A program made the translations under genes and the position numbers. A DNA stretch of 64,000 nt from contig NC_088313.1 of the NCBI RefSeq assembly GCF_910592395.1, positions 18,990,437 through 19,054,436 of the forward strand. The letters run 5' to 3'. This DNA is from Lineus longissimus (Eukaryota > Nemertea > Pilidiophora > Heteronemertea > Lineidae). Positions 1-10,773 of this stretch are shown one piece after another. How positions within the stretch are numbered: the first letter of the stretch is position 1; each line of letters starts with the position of its first letter. The notes below the pieces were generated by a model. The model was not told the origin of the DNA and searched no databases. It was given only the letters and a program-made list of their open reading frames with translations.

Positions 1-2780
1 CTCCTTTATATTAAATTAATCGAAGGACAGTCATCAGATTATTGGGTGCTGTCATTTGGGTAAGGCACCCAGCATCCGTTTGGAAGAACATTTACCACTT
101 ATCATATGAAGGAAAGGACAGGAACGAGGTGCAATATTAGAATCTCACTTTTGTTATGGACAGAAACGTATTAGGCATACGACTAAGAACGAGGCAAGTA
201 TCTTACAAGGCCTGGAATCAAAATCTTCAAAATCTTACAAGATTTCTGTAGGATTCTAAGTATTATATCTTACGTCAGAATCTTAAAAGAATCTTGATTC
301 TGAGTTAGACCTCAACTCTAAGATTTTAAACCTGAGAAGTTAAAACATTGAGCTTCAGTTTGGTGAGCTGTTGAGCAAAGTCTCTTAATGTCTTTAGCTT
401 TAAATATGATTCTTTTCCAAAACCAGTCTAGACCAATGAATGCCAAACATGTTACTAAGGTGACAGCAGGGATGGTGACTGGAATGTCGATTGCAACTTT
501 TCCCTTTGAAAATTACATAGCTTGCACAACATTCCTGTGTTAAAAACTTTTGTGAAGTATACCCAAAAGGTTGAATTCTCTTTGAATATGCATCAGTGAT
601 TGGATGAAACAGTAAATGAAACTCCGTGAAGCTTTGATTCATAAAAAATTACATAGAATGTTTTCCATTCTAGTGCTTCACGTCAATTAAAAACCATCAG
701 CTCTTTACTACAAGAGCGTAAAAGTATACTTAGAAGTCATGCAAATTTTATCAGCAAGATCAATAGGATTTACTCTCAAAATAGGTTTTTCGGTATGCAT
801 CGCAGAGGATACGGATTAGGCTGGCTTCTGAGCTCCGTTTGAGACGGATACTTAAGACTTGTCTCATGCCAATGGAACTGAGCTGCCAGCTTTAACTTCA
901 GTTCAGTTCAACTTTTAAACCAAGTGCATTGAATGAGCAGTCAAACAGGTGATATGCCTGTATTCAAATGGCGTGCGGGTCACTGTGCTCGCCTTGATTA
1001 GAGAACGGACCATTATGTGCTATCTTTATATGTTATCATGCTATCATGTTTTGAAGAATGGGCTGTCAACATGCACACGACTATTGCAAGTGGTTATGAT
1101 GCTAAAGGGTATAGAAAAGTGACTTCCTTCAAAGTACCGGCATGGACTAAAAGACAATCCAATTAATCCTCTTTGGACCCAGTTAGCGATGCTTCCGAGT
1201 CTCTAGCTAATCAATTGACTAAAAACATCTCTTATCCTGACACATTTTTATTGCCCCAGCCTCCGCTTACATCAGTGACCAGGCTAACCTAAATGGCACA
1301 AGTTTTAAATGCCAATGATCGGGATTCCGTGCAAGAATTCTGCGCCAAAGATCCAATTACGAAATGTCACATGACGAGTCATCCATTTCATGGCTATACG
1401 ATCAGGCGTTATTGCAAAAATTCTGAAAGGACAACACACATTCTGCGCATCGAGAATTCATCTTAGGAAGATGACGAGTCGATTAAAGACAGTTTTTTAA
1501 TCGGAGCCCATCACGGCGCAAATTATGAGTGGGTTATTACAGGTGGATGAGCGATATTTTTGCCGAGCTTCTTTGAGATGGCGGATCTGATGGCTGAGGG
1601 CTATCGAGATTACGGCTGATCCTGTTGAAAGAGTATGGGGTCGGGACATCTTTTAATGACCTGAGTCCAGTTGAGTACAACAATAGGATTTTCTTGAGTC
1701 TAAAGTAGGACAGGTTTTTTCTCAATTGGCGGACGTATTTAGTGAGTATGCCTTTTGAACCACACGTCTGACCAGTTATATGCAGAATCTGGTCAAAGAC
1801 TGATTGGAACAGTAAAGAAATCCTCCTCCTATTGAACATCACCCTAACAGCAAAAGTCAAATATCATGCAACATCAGAGCTTCTGCAGCCAAGGGCTATC
1901 AAAGGATCAGATTCCCTGACGAGACTTATAGTCAGATTTAGATTAATCTGTGTTGTCTAAAGAAAGATGACAGCGCTCTTGTGATTCATTCGCTGATGAA
2001 AGGGAAAAATCACATGACATATTCATTTTGTTTCCCGATAAGAGGGTAGTTTACTAGACTGTCACTATCAGACACATGAATAATCTTGAATGTCCATTTC
2101 GAAATGCCAAACCTTTGTCTAATGTTCAATATAAGATGTGCTGAAATGGATATCGCAGTCCATCGATTCTCATATGATCCATATAATCAATCAGTATATG
2201 GATGTTTAAGCAATGGTGTTATGCATCGAGGAGTGTCAGATAGGGTGACCAAAAGGTCATTGGTTGAAATCTCTTTGAGAAATGCTGCTATGGGGCATTA
2301 TAAAGCTTCCGTGATACTTCCCCAATGAAGGCAGGCGAGAGAGTAAGACTTTCTAGACTCGACCCGAGAGATATCAATCCAAAATTATTTACATCTCCCT
2401 CCAATATTCACTGCAGCCTGTTGAGTGAAACAATTCCAATCTCGGGTTTAACAATTAATGATCCTCACAAATTTACAAATGGCATCTTTTTTTAGAGCAA
2501 ACCATTAGCTTTTAATCGAATTGAAATGTACTTGTGTGGGAGAATATGCAGTGTCTCTTAATGGAGGCTTCCTGAAAGAAACAATAGAAGATACAGTCTA
2601 CTCCAGCCTACTAATGCATGACATTGTGCACACTTATGTAGAGAGGAGACAGTAAGAAAGATGTCAGGTTACAGTGGTTCAGAACCGACGTGAGACAGAA
2701 CAACATTTCCTTGTGTGTTGGATCAAGAGGAATGCCACGACTGGTGAACTTGTAGAGGAGATCGTTCCAATCGACAAAGA
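1..2780. other. Stretch without a supported gene
   Basis: I see no gene here that I can support. Positions 180-330 are rich in short AATCTT/AAGATT words that pair with each other, possibly a decayed palindromic element. At 1422 the minus strand has a good acceptor (GTGTTGTCCTTTCAG) followed by 38 open codons ending at a stop at 1305, and two further strong minus acceptors occur near 1991 and 2569. None has a convincing donor or a recognisable product. Confidence 0.4.
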
Positions 2781-2844
2781 AGCTGTTTACATGCGCATAG
2801 AGTTGTTTTCATGCACTGCTGAAACGCATTCTGATTTGATCTGA

Positions 2845-2935
2845 CCCATCCTCATTGTGGTGCCAGTCCTATGCACACTTGTTTAATCGACACTACAATC
2901 AGGGCAAATGCCCGTAATGGGGATGCACATTATTA
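2845..2935 (+). repeat. Dispersed repeat, copy 1
   Basis: This is a diverged copy of a repeat found again at about 3848-3935 (same strand) and 39165-39225 (opposite strand). The shared core reads CATCCTCAYTGTGGT, followed after 15-20 bases by a TTTACAC-like word, then CACTACAATC and, in copies 1 and 2, GTAATGGGGA. In one frame all copies can encode the pentapeptide HPHCG, so the family may once have been coding. I do not recognise the family. Confidence 0.5.
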
Positions 2936-3216
2936 CAATATTGGTTTATCTAGTTCTCCTTGCTCTTTGACAAGTTATGATTTGTTATCCATGGCCCATC
3001 TTCTCTCACAGCAGGGCACCATGAGCAGGCAATGTTTTAGTAATGAAAGTCTATCGGAATGAAGGATTCTAGTCACACCATCTTATCATCCTGACAATTA
3101 ACTTGTCTGGGAACCGACATATGTCACATCGTTTGTACTAACGGCATAATGGGGAACTTCTTACCCATTAAGTAGAAATATGGATTCCCTCAAGAAGAGA
3201 AATTGAATTAAGTTTT

Positions 3217-3498
3217 TTAAGTTATTATGGTAGGAGTTTCGAGGTGTTCTCTGGCAAGAAATCTGAGCAGTGATAAGATTTCACAAATTGTGACTATAAT
3301 ACTTTTCGGTATAGTGAGTACATGTAGTTCCAAATTGTCTAAGATGGGTGTATCAGTACTGCTTCTTGTCGCTGGCACCTGGCCACCACGAATGAGGGAT
3401 GTTTGTTTCATGTGTTGCGGGTTCCAGCGACAAAAATCACTTGTTGCACGGACGCTCAAGGCGGATGCCATCCTTAACGCCTGCCTATTCTTGCACCA
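3217..3498 (-). CDS. Candidate 3' terminal exon, unknown protein
   Basis: A very good minus-strand acceptor, a tract containing TTTTCTTCTTGCC and ending TGATTTTAG, sits directly before 94 codons (93 residues plus TAA) that are open from the first base (phase 0). The first half is GC-richer than the flanks and begins WCKNRQALRMASALSV; the second half is Leu/Ile-rich (residues about 60-85). No polyadenylation hexamer is visible after the stop. The plus-strand frame over the same bases is a shadow. I do not recognise the protein. It could be a pseudo-exon; what favours coding is the combination of a strong acceptor and a frame open along its whole length. Confidence 0.25.
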   Translation of the reverse strand, partial: WCKNRQALRMASALSVRATSDFCRWNPQHMKQTSLIRGGQVPATRSSTDTPILDNLELHVLTIPKSIIVTICEILSLLRFLAREHLETPTIIT

Positions 3499-3825
3499 CT
3501 AAAATCAATCAGGCAAGAAGAAAACCACTTCATGAATAGGCACGAAAAATCATGGCATCTCAGTATTGGCATACCACAATCAATTTAGCAAGTCCCCGCA
3601 TCAAGATTTTAGACCAATCAGGTTAACAGGCTAGAGGTGTGAGAAAAAAGAAAGCAAAAGCCAAGAACTATATAAAGCTCCTTTGTCAATAATAAATAAG
3701 GTAATCAAACCCTGTAGTACAGTTGGCCCTCGTGGGAAAGGTGATTTAGTGTATAGAACATGACGCGAAGTCATCCTCATCAATACCTAATAACTCGCTC
3801 ATTGTCCGAGATTCATTCACGTCAG

Positions 3826-4115
3826 GGTTGTTTACACGCACGTGGATACATCCTCACTGTGGTCTTATTTCAAAGTGCCAATTTACACGTCACACTACAA
3901 TCTAGGCGAATGCGTGTAATGGGGAATCATATTTATGAAAATCGGAGCGCTCCAGGTGTTTTTCCAACAAAAGTGCTCCATTGTGACATGTTTGTGTTAA
4001 GATGGCTCGTCCGGATGGAATTGGATGAGACCTGATAGAACTTGGAACTACATGTACACTCTCAAGAAGGAAGGTTTAGATCTCATTGGGTCTCTTTCCT
4101 GCCGTGTAAACAACC
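3826..4115. repeat. Inverted-repeat element containing dispersed-repeat copy 2
   Basis: The words GGTTGTTTACACG (3826-3838) and CGTGTAAACAACC (4103-4115) are exact reverse complements enclosing about 290 bp. The interior starts with copy 2 of the dispersed repeat. This has the layout of a small non-autonomous DNA transposon. No target-site duplication is evident, so the true ends may lie elsewhere or the arms may be chance. Confidence 0.4.
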
Positions 4116-4220
4116 AATCGTTGGTGGTAGCGGGTAACTTTGGATTCAATACAAAATACCGCTTGGGTCCAGCTTAGTTTTCTGTTACAAATGTAGTTTC
4201 CAATGGCTGCAAATGAGCGT

Positions 4221-4892
4221 TTATCCAAGGACTAGATCATTCTCATTTATATTCTGTGGATGAACAGCAGACATGTAGTTACCATGGTAAACGGGGACAT
4301 CATCAATATTTGCATACCTAATTATCAAGCCTACAATAGATTCAGATTTGCATGGAGTGTACCAATTAGGCCCAGGAACAATTGTTCCTAATTGTCTAAC
4401 TACAACTAATGAACGATGGTAGCCAACCCATGTCTGCAAAATCATGGAACAATCATTGCCTATATGTACATGTACACACATGTCTATTTCCGTATGAAAT
4501 GCACTGTTCCGGTCATCAAACACAACAATGGCGAAAAGCAAACCATTTAAACATGTGTGAGTGACAATGGTTACACATATATATGACAATAGCCTATTGA
4601 ATAAAGGACAGTTTATACTCGCTCGCCGACCCACATGCGGAACGGAAATTTTGGTCGCCGCTCTCTGACCGGAGACCATTGCGTAACAAGTGAAATGTGA
4701 CATGCGGAACACGGACAAAGGCGGACAACTCGCATCGCGCTTTGCACCTGGACAACGTGTGCACAATACGTAAACATTTGTAATCCGTTGAACATAACCC
4801 ACATTGAACTTTTTCCGCATTACGCCTCCATTCAGGTTGTCAAAGTCTACATTTATCGCCATGTCGATTACGATTGCAGACTTTCCTAGCAT
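4221..4892 (-). CDS. Orphan 223-codon ORF, unknown
   Basis: This is the longest open frame in the window, running from an ATG at 4892 to TAA at 4221. At this base composition a frame this long is not expected often by chance. The product begins MLGKSAIVIDMAINVDFD, is Cys-rich for its first 120 residues (with CTRC around 44-47) and has one hydrophobic stretch at about 101-125. No conserved domain is recognised. Codons about 44-97 lie over an unusually CpG-rich patch (about 4610-4770) whose repeated TGCGGAAC words look like the sub-terminal part of a DNA transposon, so the frame may run through repeat sequence. It could be a young gene, a relic of a transposon gene, or chance. Confidence 0.25.
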   Translation of the reverse strand: MLGKSAIVIDMAINVDFDNLNGGVMRKKFNVGYVQRITNVYVLCTRCPGAKRDASCPPLSVFRMSHFTCYAMVSGQRAATKISVPHVGRRASINCPLFNRLLSYICVTIVTHTCLNGLLFAIVVFDDRNSAFHTEIDMCVHVHIGNDCSMILQTWVGYHRSLVVVRQLGTIVPGPNWYTPCKSESIVGLIIRYANIDDVPVYHGNYMSAVHPQNINENDLVLG

Positions 4893-6240
4893 GGGATAGA
4901 TGGCATGGGATAGGATAGGTTGTTGTATTAAACAGGTTCTTCTACACGCGACTAGGACACAGGTTCTAATTGGTAAAACAGTATATGTCTAATAATGAAC
5001 TTCTTTATTACAAGTTAATGAGATTCTCCTCATCTGTGATAAAATTTCCATCGCCCTTATTTCCGGGTGACATGCGGGATTACATTGGTGGTCATGCCCA
5101 GGCTTGGAGGCTAATACCCTAGCTGTCATGTTGTCATGGCGTTCAATGGACAATAACACAACGTTAATACAATCCTGAATGAGTTATCATCAGTTGCTCT
5201 TGACATGAGAGAGAACCTGCTGCGAATCTGATGTATACAGCAATCCATTTTACCAATGTCAACATTTAAATTTTTGTGTAAATCCTGCTTCAAAAACATT
5301 GTCGTTCATTCATCTTGACCTACTAAATAGTACTTAACATGTGTTCCGCCCCTCAATCGAACGCTTTACAAGCAAACTCAAGTACAACTTCCAATACTAC
5401 CAACCGACCAATCTGAACAATCTTCAAAAACAGGGACCAGCTTACCAGTGGTAGAACCAGCTTACCAGTGGTAGAAAATGGCAATGAGAGCAGTACCCTT
5501 CATCTTTAAGGAGAGACCTGCGATAATTACTTCAGAAATCACCACCAATTGCCGATGGGCCAAATGACTTCAAAGGTATTGGAACAAACACTAGAGATGG
5601 AGCAAATCAATTGAGCATGGCTTATGGAATGCTCTCCCTTTGGCGATGCTGGAAGACTGCTGCTATTTAAACATCCAATTGGACAGTTTTGGCAAGGCGT
5701 TCATCATGCTTTGTGATGACAGAAATGATTTGGCACCATGCCAATTTATGTAGAGATGAAAGAAAGCTTTGTTTCTTTCAGTGTCACCATTACTTATCAT
5801 ACACCCTTTACTTCCAAAGCCTGGTGAGAAAGCTGTTTGTACGCTTTAACTAGCTGGTGCTTTACCATCCAGCCGCATCGGAACAGCTAGGCCTAAAACA
5901 TTGTCCTTTCGTTCAGGAGGGAGACACCTTAACCACTAGAAAACCGGGATATGTGCCAATTGAATTGCATCGCGGCACTGTGCTTTTCAGTTGTTACCAA
6001 ACTGAACTTCCAGCGCTATTGGCTCCGAGGCTTCGATGGTCAAGATGGTTGTTACAAATGCAATACTACCTATGTGAAGGCCTCAGCAAAATCTACTTTA
6101 AAAAACCAAACAAACTCTAAGTTGTGGTTTTTTTCTGCCAGAATTCATTTGGCAAGGGGTCACCCTGCAACTTCTGTCTTCAACTGAGTTCCTACCTTAC
6201 CAATTCATTACCTACTTGATGGTGTAACAGGAGAAAGTAG
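4893..6240. other. Stretch without a supported gene
   Basis: No gene seen. A 20-bp unit (ACCAGCTTACCAGTGGTAGA) is duplicated in tandem at 5436-5475. The two overlapping plus-strand frames near 5857-6187 lack exon-like borders. Confidence 0.4.
5436..5475. repeat. Two-copy tandem repeat, 20-bp unit
   Basis: The unit ACCAGCTTACCAGTGGTAGA is repeated exactly twice, head to tail. The two copies are identical, so the duplication is recent. Confidence 0.9.
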
Positions 6241-6247
6241 TACTTAC

Positions 6248-6398
6248 CTGAAAATATGCAAGAGGGAGATGATAAGTAAGAGGTAAAATGTTTTGGAGAT
6301 TATCTTTGAATCTGACGATGACATTTTGTGAAACATGAGGGTTGGGTGCCAACTCATTCTCCAATCCATGATCTACCCTTGTACATGATAGGCCAACC
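6248..6398 (-). CDS. Candidate internal exon, unknown protein
   Basis: The acceptor is very strong (TTTTTGCTGTTTGCCTAAG) and the donor is a perfect CAG/GTAAGT. Between them, 151 nt read as one base plus 50 open codons (phase 2 to phase 0), beginning VGLSCTRVDHG and ending LPLTYHLPLAYFQ. No domain is recognised. The last 25 nt are themselves a polypyrimidine tract ending in CAG, so the donor could instead belong to a recursive splice site. The phase-0 end would be compatible with the candidate exon at 3217-3498. A neighbouring candidate at 6563-6686 does not fit its start phase. Confidence 0.25.
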
Positions 6399-6562
6399 CT
6401 TAGGCAAACAGCAAAAATAAAGGCAAAACGTGGGGAATTTGCCGAAGGCACATATTAGATAAAGAAATGTACTGTGATGGTAAAGAAAAGGCAGTGCCTT
6501 TTTGGTAGGAAATACCACAATACTCCTCGTGGTTCTTGATACTAAGCAGTAAAGAGCTTTAC

Positions 6563-6686
6563 CTTGATGGATTCTGAAAACAACAGGCGACCGCATGCCA
6601 GAATCATTTCATTTCCACCTGTTGGTGGACGGGAGCCAGTCAAAACATCCGCCGAACGAAGCACAAGGTTTCTTTGTGCATTCATA
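6563..6686 (-). CDS. Candidate internal exon, unknown protein
   Basis: A strong acceptor (CACCTTATTTGTGTGTAG) and a good donor (ATCAAG/GTAAAG) bound 124 nt, read as one base plus 41 open codons, starting MNAQRNLVLRSADV and ending LLFSESIK. The other two frames are closed. The segment is CpG- and GC-rich relative to its surroundings, as expected of a constrained exon. Joined across the 164-nt gap to the acceptor at 6399 it would run into a stop after 14 codons, so the two candidates cannot both be right as drawn unless this is a 3' end. Function unknown. Confidence 0.25.
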
Positions 6687-6866
6687 CTACACACAAATAA
6701 GGTGGAGTTGAGGTGTATGTATTTGATAATAAAAACAGCTGTGGAGCATTGCCTACCGAAACTACAACATTTTTGTTCCCCTTCATTTTCTGAATTCACC
6801 AAACATTTCACAATATTTAATTTTTTCAGGCATTACCAACAGTTATTCCAATAAAAAAATGTTTAG

Positions 6867-6964
6867 TGGTGGTCATTATTTCCTTTATATAATGTTAAAA
6901 CATTATATAATGTTAAAACATTATATAATGTTAAAACATTATATCAAGGAAATAATGACCACCA
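6867..6964. repeat. 98-bp hairpin with self-complementary 18-bp tandem core
   Basis: Outer arms of 19 bp (TGGTGGTCATTATTTCCTT and its complement) enclose about three tandem copies of an 18-bp unit, TATATAATGTTAAAACAT, which is itself nearly palindromic. The whole block folds back on itself with mismatches only at a few AA/AA positions and one base beside each arm. It could be a palindromic MITE, a cruciform-prone site, or the source of a hairpin RNA. No target duplication is visible. Confidence 0.85.
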
Positions 6965-7380
6965 TTTCGTGTCGATTATTCATATCTAACTGTTAATCAT
7001 GTCTAATACCACAGGCAGTAAAAAAAGAGTTCCCACAAATAATCTTGGCGCGATCATACAGTGAATTATAAACTTGATCAAAAACTAAAAACTTCATCAA
7101 AATGTTGCTGCCTTTAGTAAACGGACAGACAGGACAGCGAACACGCTATCTATCAGCTCAACAGCACTTGTGCAGTGATGACTTAAAATGGAAGGGAAAT
7201 GGGCCAGAACATCAGCCAGATTGTCAAGAACATTCTAATGCCAATTCTTCCCTCTCCACCAATGTTCCAAGTGCTCCTTAATGTTTGAAACATTTCCCCA
7301 AGGATGCCTCCAGTAACATCTTCCATCTGCATCTCACCAACACAGCTCTACTGACATGCATCCAAGACACATAAATTGGT

Positions 7381-7563
7381 CTAGTAATCGACGCAATCTT
7401 CGGTCATTTCTGCTATTGATTGCATCCACTGGGGAATACACTCTGTAGAGGAAGATTCACTTCTAGACAACAGGATGGGTTGTCTCAATAACACTAATTG
7501 GCGGTAAGGCTCGAACCAAGTCAAAATCTCTAGTGCAACACCATTTTCAACACAAATCTCTGG
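7381..7563 (-). CDS. Candidate 3' terminal exon, unknown acidic C-terminus
   Basis: A textbook acceptor (TTTAACATGTTCTCTTCAG) is followed by 60 codons open in phase 0 and ending in TAG. The product starts PEICVENGVALEILTWF and ends EMTEDCVDY. It is acidic at its C-terminus and contains a run of Ser/Glu with a Cys in the middle. The open frame continues upstream through the acceptor, so an unspliced ORF starting near 7605 is also possible. No family recognised. Confidence 0.25.
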   Translation of the reverse strand, partial: PEICVENGVALEILTWFEPYRQLVLLRQPILLSRSESSSTECIPQWMQSIAEMTEDCVDY

Positions 7564-8324
7564 CTGAAGAGAACATGTTAAATAATAAACTGGGTTACGT
7601 TCCATGTGACGTTCCAGGATCGAACTTGTAGTTGTAAATGAGACGCATAGCCACCGGAGTCACAGATGTGATAGCTGGTTGTTCGGTTACAAGAACCACT
7701 TAGCATCCTATTGATATGCGGACTGGCGAATCCATTTGCCATCTTGTTATGGTCGTGATATGGATCAACCTACATGTGAAGTACACTATGTTCTACTGAG
7801 TTCAATACATATATCAAAGGGAGATCAGTTGCCTGCACGAGAAACGAGGATCGAAATCGTCTACCGCGATGAAATCTGGTGAATTACAAGTTAAGTCGAA
7901 TTCTGAGTCTTTTGTTGGCTTAGGCCGAGTGAAAAGAAATGCTCCACGCTGCAGTATTCCAAAATCAACCAAAAAAAGTTAATTGGTAATTGAATCCATC
8001 ATATTGACAGGGACAGCTGAATTTACCCTATTTTCTAATAACCCTCCCTTCAATTCCGATTCAAATTAGATACAATAAATTAATGGGGAAATTATGCCAT
8101 ATTTCATTTATAAATGTAGGACCCATTTTATTTGATACAATAACGGTATAATTTGAATATTATAGACACACTAAGTACATTTGCGTATGTATCATGTCAC
8201 TGAGCGAGACCAAATGGGCCATTAACCGTAGCATGGAGAATGAAGGTTTCGAGAAAAAACTTCAATCCATCATTCACTTTTTAAACTGTGGAGTAATATA
8301 GCTTACATACAAGTGAGATACATC

Positions 8325-8621
8325 TTAACCAAATTTATTGCTGTCGGAGCGAAATAGCAATGCCCTTGTGATTACAGGGCATTTCAATGCATCAAAACAG
8401 ACACCTGTGGCACTCTCAACATCACAATTTTCAGTCCCTTGTAAAACTTTCCTATCAAAGCCCATTAGAAGTATGTGACAGGGAATAAGAGTTGAATAAG
8501 TGAATGATGCGTAGGTCCACTTCCTTAATTTATCGATATATCTTTTATCGCTTTCACGAAATGTAAATTGGTCGGTCGCACTCCCAAGGGTAAGGGGGCA
8601 TATTTGACATGGTTTTACCAA
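8325..8621 (-). CDS. Orphan ORF of about 99 codons, unknown
   Basis: Continuous minus-strand frame to a TAA at 8325, with a mixed codon choice that looks like real or recently lost coding sequence. The product carries an early CQICPL motif and five Cys overall, and a short hydrophobic patch in the middle. There is no ATG at its start and no clear acceptor upstream, so if coding it is a fragment of something larger. Unrecognised. Confidence 0.2.
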   Translation of the reverse strand: MVKPCQICPLTLGSATDQFTFRESDKRYIDKLRKWTYASFTYSTLIPCHILLMGFDRKVLQGTENCDVESATGVCFDALKCPVITRALLFRSDSNKFG

Positions 8622-8856
8622 TCCATTTTGTAGATATTAGGAGCCTGCTTAATCCGCTTTAGCTAATGGTACTTGCTAAGCTGATGTCACTTAAGCCGCG
8701 CTAACTTGGTCCAGTCGCTTGGAATGAACAATGTTTAGGGCATCAAGCCAAAAACACTCCCAATCAACTATCTGACAAAAATTAGACAGACTGGCATTCG
8801 ACCACATGACATTGGGAAAAGGAAGCCTCGTGGGATGCATAACAGACAGGTTTTAA

Positions 8857-9045
8857 TTCGTTCATTATAAGATATTTTCTGTTTCAGCAAATAAAAGCGC
8901 GAGCATCAAATCCGACAAAACAACGTCAAACCGGGATTTCGTTACAAAGCTATGGAATGAGCTGCCTAATAGTGTTCGTGGCCAGAGTACCCTGGGTCGT
9001 TTTAAAACTGCACAAAAAACTCATATTTTTAAGAAATTCTTTTGA
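8857..9045 (+). pseudogene. LINE ORF2 C-terminal fragment
   Basis: Sixty-two codons plus stop remain of the ORF2 polyprotein; an in-frame stop lies just upstream (8854). The conserved LWNELP motif falls at about 8953-8970. It cannot encode a functional protein. It belongs to the truncated element above. Confidence 0.8.
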
Positions 9046-9187
9046 ATCCTTTTTTTTTTAAAATCCAACTTGCACGTTTTCTTCAGTAATGACTTTTATT
9101 CTATCATGTATTAATGTTTTATTGTTTTATTATAAATTGTAAAGCGCTTAGAAGTTTTAACAACGTTAAGCGCTATAAAAATGTTTT

Positions 9188-9211
9188 TAATAATAATAAT
9201 AATAATAATAA
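9188..9211. repeat. (TAA)n microsatellite tail of LINE
   Basis: About eight TAA units. They form the 3' tail of the retrotransposon fragment, as is common in this LINE type. Confidence 0.9.
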
Positions 9212-10773
9212 AAGGGAGACTACATGTATTCAGAAAGTCGAAAAAATAACAGTTAGCAAAGTTCTCTGTACACAGTTGGCAGAGCGACGATCAACAGGTG
9301 ATCAGTTTGATGTGTCTAATCTGGTTATCATGATATTTGCTTTTATCAACATCTGAACAGCACATAAAGATGGTAAATACCGAAATAATATGTGGTAGTA
9401 AACAGGTTTAGAGTATACAAACACATAATACAGCACTGTACGTTGATTTAGGAACGGTGTGAAAGTATCTTAAAGTTTACGCATCCAACACGTAAATAAG
9501 TACTCACGGTAGATATCACTGAGAACGTGCAGTGAAGAATAATAATTCCTGATTAAAGAAGAGATTACTGCACACTAAATGATTCAACAGGTGCCCAAGG
9601 TCGCGCGTCGGATAACTCATTCGGTTAAAGGAACAGAAGGAACAGTAAACTTAGTAAACTACATTTGACCAAAGAAAGAAACTTCTTCTCTAATTTTACA
9701 CGCCTTCGATACAAGTCCACAAAGGAAATAGCTTGACAGAGTGTATGATTTGGACGTCTTTAACGAGGGAGTACGATAAATGGCAAAGTACGTTCTCACA
9801 TTAAAAAAAGACTTACAGAGTATGCTGTTTACCACCCGATTCATTGGTGTATCATTGGTCGAGCTTCGGCGTTTAAATGAATTCCGAAGATGATATCTTG
9901 CCAGAATTTTAGAAGCTTCCCAAAAGGAATAGATCTGGTTGCAGCTCTATGCTGTATGGAGGTCTATACTTTTATAGAAACTATGAAATTGGTAGTTGAA
10001 CTGATGACCTCAGGACCAAAAAATTAGGTAATTTATTTCAATCAAAAACTGGTCCTGTCGTAACATTAACAAGATGGTATGCATGGCATGATAACTAATG
10101 GCACTAATTTTATGACAGCTCCATTGCAAACGCAAAATTTGAATTAGCTGTCTATTCAGTCTAGGCCTACTAAGATAATGAAATACTCATCAACTGTTGC
10201 GTAAATGGCATAGAGTGCAGGTCAAGTATCAAAGACGATGTTGAACTGTGTCGTGATGGTGAAAAGATTGAAGCTGAAAGACATGATTTTGAACAGTGTT
10301 TTAAGCATCTAAATTCAATGCCTTAGCCGTGGGGCACTGGGTACCTTCCCTCTCTAGTTGCATGCATGCACACACTTTAACAAGGAAAGAGTCAATCACT
10401 AATTAATGATACGGAGGAGGAGGAGGAGGAGGAGGAGGAAGAGGAGGAGGAGGTGATCTCCACTAAAGGCAGATGTTATCAGTAATTATCATCACAGTCA
10501 TCATTCCCCTGAAAAAGAAATGACCATGCAATTATTAGCCCCTGGGAAGGAAGATAATACAAAAACATTCACAGACCAGGGAATTCTACCAAGAAGCTTC
10601 TCGTCCGTTACGTGTGTCTCATGCATTAATGCTTGCTCATCTTCACTTTTTATTTACAATGGATAGTCATCGATGAGCACTGCATTTATCTCATTGAATA
10701 GGGCATCTTGGATATCATTCGGGAGAAATGAATTTATTACTCTCACTTGATGGGGTGATTGTACACTTCTTAC
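9212..10773. other. Stretch without a supported gene
   Basis: No confident gene. A possible 41-nt minus microexon lies at 9508-9548: acceptor TCTCTTCTTTAATCAG, donor ACC/GTGAGT, open in two frames. The only clear feature is the GGA microsatellite. Confidence 0.35.
10413..10453. repeat. (GGA)n microsatellite
   Basis: About thirteen GGA units with one AGA interruption near the middle. Purine-only on the plus strand. Confidence 0.95.

Larger units (their letters stand above)
8857..9211 (+). mobile_element. 5'-truncated L2/CR1-like non-LTR retrotransposon 3' end
   Basis: Codons 8857-9045 encode the C-terminal tail of a LINE reverse-transcriptase protein: the pattern F..KLWNELPNSVR...L..FK...K.HIFKKFF followed by TGA is typical of the extreme C-terminus in L2/CR1-type elements. 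After the stop comes a 3' UTR with the characteristic paired GCGCTTA / AAGCGCT words (about 9143-9175), ending in a TAA microsatellite tail (9188-9211). The reverse-transcriptase catalytic core is missing, so this is a dead 5'-truncated insertion. Clade assignment is from general appearance only. Confidence 0.85.

Noticed and set aside
1305-1422. Minus terminal exon candidate
   Set aside because: Only 38 codons after the acceptor and no supporting neighbour; not strong enough to annotate as coding.
3227-3502. 91-codon plus-strand frame
   Set aside because: Opposite strand of the better-supported candidate exon with a strong minus acceptor.
3590-3655. Very strong minus-strand acceptor near 3631
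   Set aside because: All three frames hit stops soon after it and no donor follows; probably a purine-rich tract by chance.
6564-6854. 96-codon plus-strand frame
   Set aside because: Overlaps the minus candidate exon at 6563-6686; no plus-strand splice sites of comparable quality.
9508-9548. 41-nt minus microexon
   Set aside because: Good acceptor and fair donor, but two frames are open and the length is too short to distinguish from chance; mentioned only in the stretch entry.
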